Source of the DNA: Rhizaria sp. SCN 62-66
Lineage: Eukaryota > Rhizaria, unplaced
Direction: 5' to 3'
NCBI GenBank assembly: GCA_001724265.1
Contig: MEDY01000257.1
Location: forward strand, 1-64,000
Length of the DNA: 64,000 nt
Positions 37,757 through 46,706 of the stretch are shown piece by piece. The notes under the pieces were generated by a model. That model was not told where the DNA came from and did no database searches. It saw nothing but the letters and a program-made list of their open reading frames with translations. Made by a program: the position numbers and the translations under genes. Numbering within the stretch: position 1 is the first letter of the stretch; every line of letters starts with the position of its first letter.

Positions 37757-40700
37757 TCAATTGCCGCCGTCGAGGTTGAGGTTGAGGTGGTCCGAGTGCA
37801 CGGAGATGGCGTTGGACAGGCGCGCGGCCTGCTCCTGGCGCGTCATGGCGCCGGCGCCGAGCGCGACGCCGACGACGTGCATGAGCTGCACCGAGCCGTC
37901 GGAACAGCCCACGGCCAGCACGGCCGCCTCGGGGTTGAACGACAAGCAGACGGGGATGCGCGCGCCGGCGCCGGCGCCCGCGGCGGCCAGTCCGCCCGTG
38001 AGCGAAGTGACGCTGCCCCCGGCGGCCGCGGCGGCGGCGGGCGCGGCAGGGGCGATCTTGGCCGAGACCACGGGGTCGTTGGACGAGGTGGAGATGTCCC
38101 AGAGGTCGATGCGGCCCGAGCGCGAGGCCGTGGCGAAGACGCAGGCGTTGGTGGGCGACCACTCGACGTCGAGCACGGCCTCGTGGCCCGACTGGAAGGG
38201 CGGCAGCAGCGGCCGCTGTGACTTGTGGTGCCACAGCAGCGACGTCCAGTCCGATGAGCAGGTCAGGAAGACCGAGCTCAGGAAAGGAGAGCAGCGCACG
38301 CGCGAGACGGGTCCCGTGTGCGCCGAGTAGGAATCAAGCGTCTGCTCGTTGTAGCTCACGGAGCACTTGTAAACCGTGCCCTCTTCGGTCGACACGTAGT
38401 ACTGGCTGGGGTCGCCGTGCGGCACGTCCAGGAACAGCGGGCTCACGCCCGAGCTGCCCACCGTGCGCCCGCCCGCCGCCGCCGCAGCCGCGGCCGCAGC
38501 CGCAGCCGCCGCAACGGCGGGGTTGCCAGTGGCGGCAGTGGTGCTGGGCGCGGCGGCCGTCTTAGCAGAGAGCTTGCGGAACTCGATGAGCGTCTGCGGG
38601 ATGGAGCCGACGCGCATGGCCCAGTGGCGCGCGGTGCCGTCAGCCGCCACGGTCATGAGCTGCAGCTCCTGCTTTGCGTCCGTCGGCTGCGGCAGCACCC
38701 ACTTGGTGGTCCACACGGCGCCCGAGTGCTTGTCCGGGTGCGTCGACTCGAGCACGGGCTCCGAGGACGCGCTGCAGACGTCGTAGACGAGCACGGCGCC
38801 GTTGCGCAGCCCCACGGCGAGCAGGTTGCCGGGCTCGGCCGCAAACTCGAGCGACGTCACGCTGTGGTTGGTCTTGAGCACGCGCACGGGGTGCGTGGGG
38901 TTGATGGGCGACCACAGGCACACGCAGCCGGCCGATGTGATCGCTGTCGAGGGCTGCGAGTCACCGTAGCCGACGGCGAGGAGGTTCGTGTTGGCTGCGG
39001 ACCAAGTCAGCGCCGTGACCTGCAGCGCATCGGTGACGCGGGGCACGTGCAGCGTCATCAGCACTGACAGCATCTTGTGCTGCTGCTGCTGCTGTTGCTG
39101 CTGTTGCTGCTGCTGATGATGTTGCTGCTGCGGGATAGAGCCAGGCAGACCGGTGGACTCGCCGTCCTTCTTCGCGTTGTTGTTGTTGCTGGAGAGCGCG
39201 GACTCAATCACGTCAATTGGCTTGGCCTTAAAGAGCGCCTGCTGCGTGTGCAGGATGTTTTGCACCACTGCGTTCTCGGCCGCGCGCAGCGCCGTCGCGA
39301 ACGCCGGCAGCGCCGAGATGCGCGCGTAGGGCGTCGGGATAGACAGCACGAAGTCGCGCAGCGATGCGCTGTTGACGCCGAACGACGAGTCGTCGTCCAC
39401 AGCCCGCGCGCGCTGTGCGTCACCACCGCGGACGTTGCTGAAGGTCGAGGTAAGCGAGCCGCCCTTGTGGTGCGTTGACGAGTGCTTGTTGAGTCCCGAG
39501 CCCGCGCCGGCGGCCAGCCCGGCCTCGCTGGCACCGTTGGCCGTGCCCGCACGGTAGAGACTGCCGGCCGAGTCGCCGCCGCGCGCCAGGTGGCTCTCGG
39601 ACCCGCCAGTGAGCAGCGAGCCGCCCGATGGCGCCAGGGAGGCGGAGCTCACGCCGGCGCCGAGGCCGGCACCGCTGCTGCTGCTGCTGCTGGAGGCGCC
39701 GCTGCCGGCGAGACCGCTGCCGGCAAGGTCGAGCGATGACACGGCGGCGGCCAGCGCGCTGTCAGAGCCCATGGCGCCAAGCACGGCCGAGGATGCGCCC
39801 GAGGCCGTGGCGGCCGCGCCGCGCGCGTTGCTGGCGTGCGGGTTGCGCCCCGCCGCGATTGCCTGCAGCGTCGAGTAGGCCTCGTTGTCCGCCGCAGCCA
39901 TCGAGTCGTGGATGTCCCACGTGGTGGCCTGCGAGCCGATGGAGTATGACGCCACGGGCGCCGTCTGCGTCTCGCGCACGCGCAGCGTCGGGTTGCGCGT
40001 CTGGGCGAACCGGTCGCTAAACTTGTCCTTCTCCTTGCGCCGCTCCAGCGTCTGGTGGTAGCGCTCGTTCCGCTTCTTCACGGCCTCGTGCGTCGCCGCG
40101 TCGTCCGCCCACACAGCGCGGCCGGGGATGTGCAGCAGCGTCATCGTCGACGTCTCGGTGAGGTGCACCGAGATGATGTCCTTGAGCTCGCGCTCAGTCC
40201 ACTGCTTCTTCGGCTTCGGCGCGGCGGCCGCGTCAGGCGCGCGCGCAGGAGGGGCACCGCTAGCAGCGCCGGGAGCGCCGAGACCGCCGCTGCCGAGCCC
40301 GCTGCCGGCGCCATTGCCGCCACTGCTGTTGGCGTTGTACGAAGAAGATGTGGACGAGTCGCCGTAGAAAGAACCGCCAATAGCGCTGTTTCCGGTAGAG
40401 AGCTCGCCGTGTGCGCCGTCACCAACGCTGCCAAAGGACGACGTAGTATCGCCGGGGCTGCGGCCGGCAGCGGGGTTGACCATGACGTACGCCAGGGGTT
40501 CCGGGGTGAGATCAACGTACTCGCCCTGTGCGTTTTGCACCATCACGCGGGCGGCGAGATCCTTCTTGCGGGCCATGCGCGTGCGACTGCCTGCGTTTGT
40601 GGCCGTGTGCGACTGAATGCGGCCCGTACGGCGAGTAACACCCTTACCCAGGAGCGAGTCGCCACCGGGGCCAGTGGTAGTGATGCCGCGAACGGTCGTG

Positions 40701-40822
40701 CCGCGCGTCTTGGACGGAGCACGGGACTTGAGCAGCGTGGAGCTGGGAGCGAGGCTCGACGGGCCCGAAGTAGGGCCCACGACGCCAGGATGGCGCCGGC
40801 CCGGGCTAAGCGGTTCAGCCAT
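37757..40822 (-). CDS. DNAI4: Axonemal dynein intermediate chain DNAI4 (WDR78/IC138)
   Basis: Intronless, 1021 residues. A disordered Ser/Gly/Ala-rich N-terminus surrounds a conserved block near 210-310: ISVHLTETSTMTLLHIPGR, then KRNERYHQTLERRKEKDKF and TTWDIHDSM, the WDR78/IC138 pattern. A polyglutamine tract lies near 566-581, then WD repeats fill 590-1020 (for example the repeat containing HEAVLDVEWSPTNACVFATA), interrupted by Ala-rich loops. IC138 is the regulatory intermediate chain of the two-headed inner arm dynein f/I1, which sets bend size and waveform; DNAI4 is its animal counterpart. The protein is longer than human WDR78 (848) because of low-complexity inserts. A TTCCTCCAG acceptor-like site lies 54 nt upstream of the ATG. 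Confidence 0.9.
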   Translation of the reverse strand: MAEPLSPGRRHPGVVGPTSGPSSLAPSSTLLKSRAPSKTRGTTVRGITTTGPGGDSLLGKGVTRRTGRIQSHTATNAGSRTRMARKKDLAARVMVQNAQGEYVDLTPEPLAYVMVNPAAGRSPGDTTSSFGSVGDGAHGELSTGNSAIGGSFYGDSSTSSSYNANSSGGNGAGSGLGSGGLGAPGAASGAPPARAPDAAAAPKPKKQWTERELKDIISVHLTETSTMTLLHIPGRAVWADDAATHEAVKKRNERYHQTLERRKEKDKFSDRFAQTRNPTLRVRETQTAPVASYSIGSQATTWDIHDSMAAADNEAYSTLQAIAAGRNPHASNARGAAATASGASSAVLGAMGSDSALAAAVSSLDLAGSGLAGSGASSSSSSSGAGLGAGVSSASLAPSGGSLLTGGSESHLARGGDSAGSLYRAGTANGASEAGLAAGAGSGLNKHSSTHHKGGSLTSTFSNVRGGDAQRARAVDDDSSFGVNSASLRDFVLSIPTPYARISALPAFATALRAAENAVVQNILHTQQALFKAKPIDVIESALSSNNNNAKKDGESTGLPGSIPQQQHHQQQQQQQQQQQQHKMLSVLMTLHVPRVTDALQVTALTWSAANTNLLAVGYGDSQPSTAITSAGCVCLWSPINPTHPVRVLKTNHSVTSLEFAAEPGNLLAVGLRNGAVLVYDVCSASSEPVLESTHPDKHSGAVWTTKWVLPQPTDAKQELQLMTVAADGTARHWAMRVGSIPQTLIEFRKLSAKTAAAPSTTAATGNPAVAAAAAAAAAAAAAGGRTVGSSGVSPLFLDVPHGDPSQYYVSTEEGTVYKCSVSYNEQTLDSYSAHTGPVSRVRCSPFLSSVFLTCSSDWTSLLWHHKSQRPLLPPFQSGHEAVLDVEWSPTNACVFATASRSGRIDLWDISTSSNDPVVSAKIAPAAPAAAAAAGGSVTSLTGGLAAAGAGAGARIPVCLSFNPEAAVLAVGCSDGSVQLMHVVGVALGAGAMTRQEQAARLSNAISVHSDHLNLNLDGGN
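39079..39128 (-). repeat. CAG-type repeat encoding polyglutamine
   Basis: Imperfect CAG/CAA run (CTG/TTG on the + strand) inside the DNAI4 gene, encoding an uninterrupted Gln run next to a His-rich stretch. Mixed codons suggest an old, fairly stable tract. Confidence 0.85.
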
Positions 40823-41224
40823 CGCAAGAAGCGGGCAGCAAGAGGGCTTGGAGTCGGGAGCTTGGCGTCGCAGAATCTGGAGGAAGAGAGCGAAGAAAGA
40901 AAGCGACTGGGTTGTAGGGGCAGCGAAAATAGGGAGTGCTTGTGAGATCTAGTGATGTTTCTGGAGCAAATGAACAAAGTATTACAATTTAAGCAATGGT
41001 TCAAATAAGAGGCGTCTGACAAAGTACAAATAGGTGTGCTCAGGTGCGACTAATCCTAAAAACAAAATCTGGCCGTTTTTCTCCTCGACCAAACCCACCA
41101 GTCCTGGTCGACCTGAAGCAGCTCTCTGATTCTAACCAAGACTCGATCCCTGCTTCATTTATATTGGCTGATCTACGTATTCTGCGCCCAGTGAACCGGT
41201 TCGTGGAGTTTTATTTGTTGAAAA
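40823..41224. promoter_or_regulatory. Divergent promoter region, DNAI4/MLKL-like
   Basis: Shared 5' region of 402 bp, GC-rich next to DNAI4 and AT-rich toward the MLKL-like locus. No RNA gene seen. Confidence 0.4.
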
Positions 41225-41660
41225 ATGAGTGAGATCCTTAGTGGACTTATCGCCAGCGCCAAAAATGTTGTTTTCAGGGTTGATACTGACAAGGTCGTAA
41301 CGAAGGAAGCAGCGTCACTGATGAACGACGTACAAATCATCCTGGGTACGTGTGAATCGTCTTGCGAATGTCATTTCAGCAGTGCAACCACATAGACAAC
41401 AATTAATTGGCACTTAATAATAACGTTATTATTGTATTTCATTGTGTATTCCGATCGTAGGAGTCCTCAGCGCGATGAGTCCGCCTCACGCCCAAAGCAA
41501 CATGACGACACTTGAACAACTTCGGGAGGTGCTCCGCGCAAGTCAAAAATTTGTGAATAAGGCTGAAAGTCGTGGCGCAGTGGCTCGTTTTGTGTTTGCG
41601 GGTAGCATCACGAAAGATCTCGAGTCCCTTCGTCAGTCTCTTGACAAGATCAAGCATTAG
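41225..41660 (+). CDS. MLKL/HeLo-like helical module, two exons, ending at an in-frame TAG
   Basis: Exons 41225-41345 and 41461-41660, joined by a 115-nt intron with a GTACGT donor (phase 1); 106 residues to the TAG at 41658-41660. The sequence is all-helical with a heptad pattern and resembles the N-terminal adaptor module of MLKL-type proteins: a first hydrophobic helix (MSEILSGLIASAKNVVF), a middle helix, then LEQLREVLRASQKFVNKAE, a basic turn and a last helix (DLESLRQSLDKIK). In MLKL and related HeLo proteins this bundle drives membrane-directed cell death. The downstream kinase-like ORF lies in the same frame, 30 nt past the TAG, so the two are probably one gene. Codon bias and GC are clearly lower than in neighbouring genes. 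The family call rests on pattern recognition only. Confidence 0.6.
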
Positions 41661-41690
41661 CTCGTCATCTCAAGAACTGCACTCGCTGAA

Positions 41691-42864
41691 ATGGATCGCG
41701 ACATTGACGAAGCGCACTCCAACAACAGCAACAGCAGCCAAGCAGCCAGTGCAACGCACACCTCTCCGCAACTGATGCCGCCAATGCTGATGTTTAGTGA
41801 CTTCCACATTGCTGGACTTATCGCATGCGAGGACTGTGCAAGTGTGTACAGAGCACTGTACGTGCCAACTGCCGCCAGCACTATCGGGTCCCTTGAGTCT
41901 CTGACTGCAAGAGCAGTGGTATTGAAGGTGCTCAATGGCACTGATGTCGCGCTGTTACACGACAACACTGTCAAGCAAGAGCTTCAAAGGCGCTACTCGC
42001 TGCGGCTACCGTCCGTCGCACGCTGCCACGGGCTCACTATCGTGCCTGACGGCAGACTTGCAATTGTTATGGATGTTGCGGGCGGATCACTTGCTGACAT
42101 GTTGGCTCGTGAAGCGTATTACCTCGACATGCCAATGCAGGGCCGCGTGTGGCTGGCGCAGCAGGTGAGTCACGCCGTGTATAGCCTCGCGCAGCGAGAC
42201 ATCGTGCACTCCGACATCAAACCGTCCAGCTTCTACTGGGTTGTCGCAGGACGTGAGGACTCTGGCACCACCGCTGTTGTGAAGATCTCCGACGTGGGCG
42301 ACTTGAGTCTGCAGACAACAGTGTGCAGCATGTCACAACACGCAACAAACTCACGTGAAGGTACGTCTTTGCACAAACTCGGCATATATTGCTCTGATAA
42401 CGCATCTGCTTGTGTATCATTCTCATGTTTTAATTGACACGTACTTATTCTTTGCTTCTATAGCGACAGTCACGGACGCACCCGTCTGGCTGGCACCTGA
42501 GCTCTTGACGGGAAAGTCTCTTCCCACCCTCGCAACGGATGTGTACGCGCTGGGCATGCTGCTCTACGAGATCATCTTCAGCATCAGGCCCTTTAAGGGC
42601 ATGTCGAGCGCGCAGGTCCGCGAGATTGTCCTTGCTGGCGGGCGCTCCTCATTGAACCTCGACGACTATGACGGCGACGCGTATCCTGCGTTGCGGTCCA
42701 AGCCGACGCCGGCGATGCTCCAGCTCATCGCGGACTGCTGGGCCGCGGATCCAGCGCAGCGCCCGACGGCCAGCAGCGTCGTGAACCGACTCATGGGCAT
42801 GAAAAGCGAGGAGCGTTATGCACGACAGTTTATGCTTGAGATGCAAGGTGTGCAGACTCGCTAG
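41691..42864 (+). CDS. Degenerate TKL-type protein kinase domain, two exons
   Basis: Exons 41691-42360 and 42464-42864, with a 103-nt GTACGT intron (phase 1); 356 residues from the first ATG. Kinase landmarks: the Gly-rich loop is absent (GLIACEDCASVY), the VAIK lysine is Lys79, a candidate alpha-C Glu is Glu97, the HRD motif reads HSD (173-175) with the following Asn replaced by Ser180, DFG reads DVG (201-203), and APE (234-236) and DPAQRP are intact. Phosphate-binding features are therefore weakened while several catalytic residues remain: a pseudokinase or weak kinase, as in MLKL-type proteins. The lobe order and the RP-type C-lobe fit the tyrosine-kinase-like group. It may be translated as part of a longer protein with the upstream helical module. 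It ends in TAG; a TAA follows in frame at 42892. Confidence 0.8.
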
Positions 42865-43073
42865 CGCATTCGACGCGCGGCGAGTGAAAACTAAGATGAG
42901 ATCAAATAACGAATAAAAAGTTGTTTGTATGAGTTTTTTCAATTTGCGCACATTTTATGCACAATAAACCAAGGGATTCAAGGCCATGGCCAGATCCAGA
43001 CCTACATTGTCTAATTCTCCCAACAACATCATCATAAACACGTCCTCCACAATCTCAGACCTGTCTCAACCGC

Positions 43074-46000
43074 TCAGCCCGCGGGCGTCGTCGTTGCCGC
43101 GGCGGCGGGGCGCTGGTTGGGCACGGGCGGGAAGATGCTCGTCATGCTCTGGCTGCGGCCCAGGATGTAGTCGTCCGCGAACAGGCGCGCGTAGTGGCCG
43201 CCGTAGTGCCAGGCGTAGTAGGTCGTGTAGAACTTGGCGTACTGGCCCGTGTAGTGCTCCGTCTGCTGTCCCGCCGCCTCGGCGGACCAGCACGCGTCGC
43301 AAAACTCGGCGACCTTGTCCGGCGTCTGGCGGTACACGTCCTTGCCCATGCGACAGAGCTCGCAGAAGACGTCGGCCACCGGCGTGCGCGTCATGGCGCG
43401 CGTCGCCGTCTGCGCCACGGCGTTGGACACCGAGTGAATCGTCGCGCGCGTCAGCGACTGCGACACGAGGCGCGTCAGCGACTGCGAAAATATGCGGAAC
43501 GACGTGTGCGTCAGCGACTCGATGAGCGAGTGCGTGAGCGAGACCGTGAGCGAGCGCGAGGCCTCGCGCGTGACAGTATTGTTGACGATCTTGTCGACGT
43601 TGAACGACAACGACTGGTGCATCAGGTTGATGGCGTTGGGCACGGTATCGGTCATGAAGGCAGCTACGAGCTTGTTCGCCAGCGCAGTCTTGACGCCCAT
43701 GTCGATCGACCCGCGCACTGTCTGCGGCTCGCCGGAGTTCGGCGTCGGCTCTTCGCCGTAGCCCGCGCTGGAGCCGGACTCGATGAAGCTGGCCGAGGTG
43801 CCGTAGGAGCTGCGCGGCGCGGACGCCTCGGCGGCCATCTCGGTCTCGACCTGCGCGAGCGCGCGGCGGCCGTAGGCGAGCAGCTTCTTCATCGTCGGGC
43901 TGTCCTCCGCAGTCTCGATGAAGGAGCCCGCAGCGCCACCGTTGGCGACGCCCATGCGGGTCGAGGCCGAACTCACCATGTCGGGCTGGCCCTCCTCGGC
44001 GAGCTTCTCCTGCATCTGCCGCCCGCCGTCGGACTCGTCGTCCTTAACGAGGTTCTTCATGGCGGACTCGAATCGCAGCAGCTTCGTCTGTGGCTGTCCG
44101 TCCGCGCCCCGCTCTGGCTGCGAGGTGATTTTGCCTACCATCTCATTCAGGTCCTCGGGCATCATCGCGTCCACCGTGAGGTCACCGATGGCGGCCTTAA
44201 TCGTCTTGGCGACCTGCGGCAGCAGCGCGTTCATCGACACCTCGCCCATCACGGGCGGCACCATTTCGCAGATGGGGTCAACGATCGACGCCAGGATCTG
44301 CTGCGTGCGCGCACGCGCGCCAGCCCCGGCGCCACCCGTGGCGCGCGCCTGGAGTCCCGCGCGCGACTCCATGAGCAGCACAGCGTCAACCTTGGCGGCC
44401 GTCTCGAAGAAGACCGTGGTGAGGTCGCCGAGGTCCTCCTCGCTCTGGCCCACGGCCGCCAGCGCGGACGCGTGCTCGAACGTCTCGTTGTCCGCGTCCT
44501 CGGCGTCCTCGGCTGCCTGGAGCGCGGCCGCCGCGGCGGCCTGCGCGCGGTCGCGAGCAGCCTGGGCCTCGGCCTCGGCCTTGGCTGCAGCGGCTGCGGC
44601 GGCCTTAGCCTCGGCGTCGGCCTCCGTCTCGATCAGCGAGCTCTCGGAGGCAGCATTGGCCGCAGTGTTCGCAGCAGCGGGGGCCGCGTCCATCTTGGCG
44701 AGCAGCGACGCGGTGAGCGAAGACACCGGGCGGCCGAGCTTCTCCGCGGCCGCGCTCTGCACGCGCTCCTGCTGCGGCGTCGCTGAGTCGAACAGCGAGT
44801 CAATCTCGGCCACGCCGCTGTCCACCGCGCCGCGCCTGCCCTTTGCGGCACCCGCGGCGGCGCCTGTGGCGGCGGCGGCGGCGGCCTGCGCGGCGTTGGG
44901 GTCCGCGGTGGGCGCGAGCTTGCTGTGAAAGGACGCGAGCATCGTGTTCTTGGCGTCGATGCGCCGGTTGCGCGCCGAAGCCGGCAGCGGCACGTCGGCG
45001 TAGCCAAGCGCCTTGAGCCCGCGCGTCGCGGACGAGTGTGCCGACGCAGAGGCCGCGGCAGCCGCGGCGGGCGTCAGCAGCGTCGCGCCCGCCAACGGCA
45101 CCGCCGACTCGACCTTGTTGCCGCTACTCGCACGGCCGTTCGCGGCTGAGGCGCTGGCGCTGGCGCTGACGAAGCTGCTGCCGGCGGCGTCAGCGCTGGT
45201 CGTGGCCGCGGTCTGCGCCCGCGCCGTGCGCTCGCCGGTCTGGAGGAAGATGGAGAAGTCGTCGGGTCCCGCGGGCGCGCCGGGGCGGCCCTCGGCGCGC
45301 TGCAGCAGCGCCTGCTGCTGGCGCTGCGCAGCGACCTGTGCGGCGCGCAAGCGCTGCTGGCGGCGGAGGGCGCGGATGCCGCCAGTGAGCGCCTGCGCCA
45401 GCGCCGCATCGGACACGGCCTCGGCGGCCAGCGCCGCGCTCTCGGCGGCGTCCTCGTTCTCGGCCGCCGCAGCGTCACCGTGACTGTTCGCGCTTCCAGT
45501 GGCGACAGAGGCGACTGCAGGAGAGGGCTGGAGGGCGGGTACGAGGGGGATGGCGCCGCTGACGGGGGCGAGCGACGCGGCGTCGACGGGCCAGGGGCCG
45601 TGGGCGCGCGGGGCCAGCGTCAGCGTGCACAGCGCGAGGGCTTCGGCCGACAGCGGGGCGCGCGCGGGGGCGAGTGAGGCAGGCGCGGAGAGGAGCACGT
45701 GCACGCGTAGCGCGCTGATGCCGGCGCCGCTGCTCGCCGCCGAAGGGAAGTTGGGCTGAGTGGCAGCAGCGTCGGCGGCCGCGCTCGCACTGTTCGCGCT
45801 CGAGGAGAGGTGCGAAACGAGCGTGACGAGCGGCTGTGCGGCGCGGCGGCGGCCCTGGAGCAGAGACAGCACGCCGCCCGCGCCAGCGCCGGACCGCGCA
45901 GCGCGCGCGGCGGCCGCGGCGGCCTCGGCCGGGGTCGGCGCCGCGGGCATGACCGTGGGCACGCCGGAGAGGAAGAGGCTCTCCAGATCGTCGCTGACGG

Positions 46001-46706
46001 GCACGCGCGCCAGGCCCGAGGTCGCCGACGCCGCGGGGGACGTCGCAGGCGTAGTCGCACTCGAATCAGAGCCAGAGCCAGAGCTCGAGCTAGAGTCAGC
46101 GGAGCTGCGGGTCTCGTGTGCGTCGGCGTTATGAAGCTGGGCAGCGGTGATTCCGGTCGAGGGAGGGCATGAGAGCGAAAGCAGCTTGTTCAGCGGGTGC
46201 GGGGTCGACGAGAAGAAGTCATGTTGCGAGTAGTGAGAGTCAGAGGCGTCGGCAGGGAAGTCGGTGTCGCCGTCCTCGTTGTCGCCCTTGATCATGCGGA
46301 ACAGCGAAAACGGGTCGGGCTTAGCCTCAGCAGCGCTACTGGTATTGTTATCGGCAGTGGCGGGAAGAATGGATAGCGGGCGGGCGAGCGCGACGTCGAT
46401 CTGGGCCCACTCGAAGCGCTGCGTCGTGGCGTCGGTCAGGGCGACGGAAAACACGCTGAAGGTAGCCGATGCAACGCCCGGGAGAGGAGCGTCAAACGCG
46501 TCAGATGCAAACAGCGCAGGGTGCACACCAGCAGCAGACGCGGACTGGGCCGCAAAGAGGACGACCGCGGCGAGCACTGTCGCTGCTTGGAGCACAAGCA
46601 GAGCAAGCGAGGGCGAGCGACCGGGGCGGGACCGACGGGAGCCGAGAGGCTCTCGCGGTGGCTGCCGGGGCAACGCAAAAAGACCTGGTGAGGCGCCAAA
46701 GGACAT
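43074..46706 (-). CDS. Unrecognised secreted or membrane protein with SLT-repeat, double-CxxC and Tyr-rich C-terminus
   Basis: Single exon, 1210 residues from the ATG at 46706 (an upstream in-frame ATG at 46793 is less likely, because a TTTCAG acceptor-like site lies between the two). A hydrophobic segment at about 33-60, ending AASA-like, is a signal peptide or anchor. A long Ala/Ser/Gln-rich region follows. The C-terminal 200 residues are clearly folded: a helical stretch with repeated S-L-T-H/R units (SLTVSLTHSLIESLTHTS), then two CxxC pairs (1115-1118 in FCELC, 1136-1139 in FCDAC) and a run of Tyr/His every three or four residues (YAKFYTTYYAWHYGGHYARL). I recognise no named family. The Cys pairs could bind a metal or form disulfides. 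Confidence 0.75.
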   Translation of the reverse strand: MSFGASPGLFALPRQPPREPLGSRRSRPGRSPSLALLVLQAATVLAAVVLFAAQSASAAGVHPALFASDAFDAPLPGVASATFSVFSVALTDATTQRFEWAQIDVALARPLSILPATADNNTSSAAEAKPDPFSLFRMIKGDNEDGDTDFPADASDSHYSQHDFFSSTPHPLNKLLSLSCPPSTGITAAQLHNADAHETRSSADSSSSSGSGSDSSATTPATSPAASATSGLARVPVSDDLESLFLSGVPTVMPAAPTPAEAAAAAARAARSGAGAGGVLSLLQGRRRAAQPLVTLVSHLSSSANSASAAADAAATQPNFPSAASSGAGISALRVHVLLSAPASLAPARAPLSAEALALCTLTLAPRAHGPWPVDAASLAPVSGAIPLVPALQPSPAVASVATGSANSHGDAAAAENEDAAESAALAAEAVSDAALAQALTGGIRALRRQQRLRAAQVAAQRQQQALLQRAEGRPGAPAGPDDFSIFLQTGERTARAQTAATTSADAAGSSFVSASASASAANGRASSGNKVESAVPLAGATLLTPAAAAAASASAHSSATRGLKALGYADVPLPASARNRRIDAKNTMLASFHSKLAPTADPNAAQAAAAAATGAAAGAAKGRRGAVDSGVAEIDSLFDSATPQQERVQSAAAEKLGRPVSSLTASLLAKMDAAPAAANTAANAASESSLIETEADAEAKAAAAAAAKAEAEAQAARDRAQAAAAAALQAAEDAEDADNETFEHASALAAVGQSEEDLGDLTTVFFETAAKVDAVLLMESRAGLQARATGGAGAGARARTQQILASIVDPICEMVPPVMGEVSMNALLPQVAKTIKAAIGDLTVDAMMPEDLNEMVGKITSQPERGADGQPQTKLLRFESAMKNLVKDDESDGGRQMQEKLAEEGQPDMVSSASTRMGVANGGAAGSFIETAEDSPTMKKLLAYGRRALAQVETEMAAEASAPRSSYGTSASFIESGSSAGYGEEPTPNSGEPQTVRGSIDMGVKTALANKLVAAFMTDTVPNAINLMHQSLSFNVDKIVNNTVTREASRSLTVSLTHSLIESLTHTSFRIFSQSLTRLVSQSLTRATIHSVSNAVAQTATRAMTRTPVADVFCELCRMGKDVYRQTPDKVAEFCDACWSAEAAGQQTEHYTGQYAKFYTTYYAWHYGGHYARLFADDYILGRSQSMTSIFPPVPNQRPAAAATTTPAG

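Noticed and set aside
41634-41662. A tiny intron (GTCAGT to TAG) removing the in-frame TAG of the MLKL-like gene
   Set aside because: It would be about 29 nt, far shorter than any other intron here (103-226 nt), with a donor that does not fit GTWCGN, and it would delete part of the last conserved helix and shift the frame.
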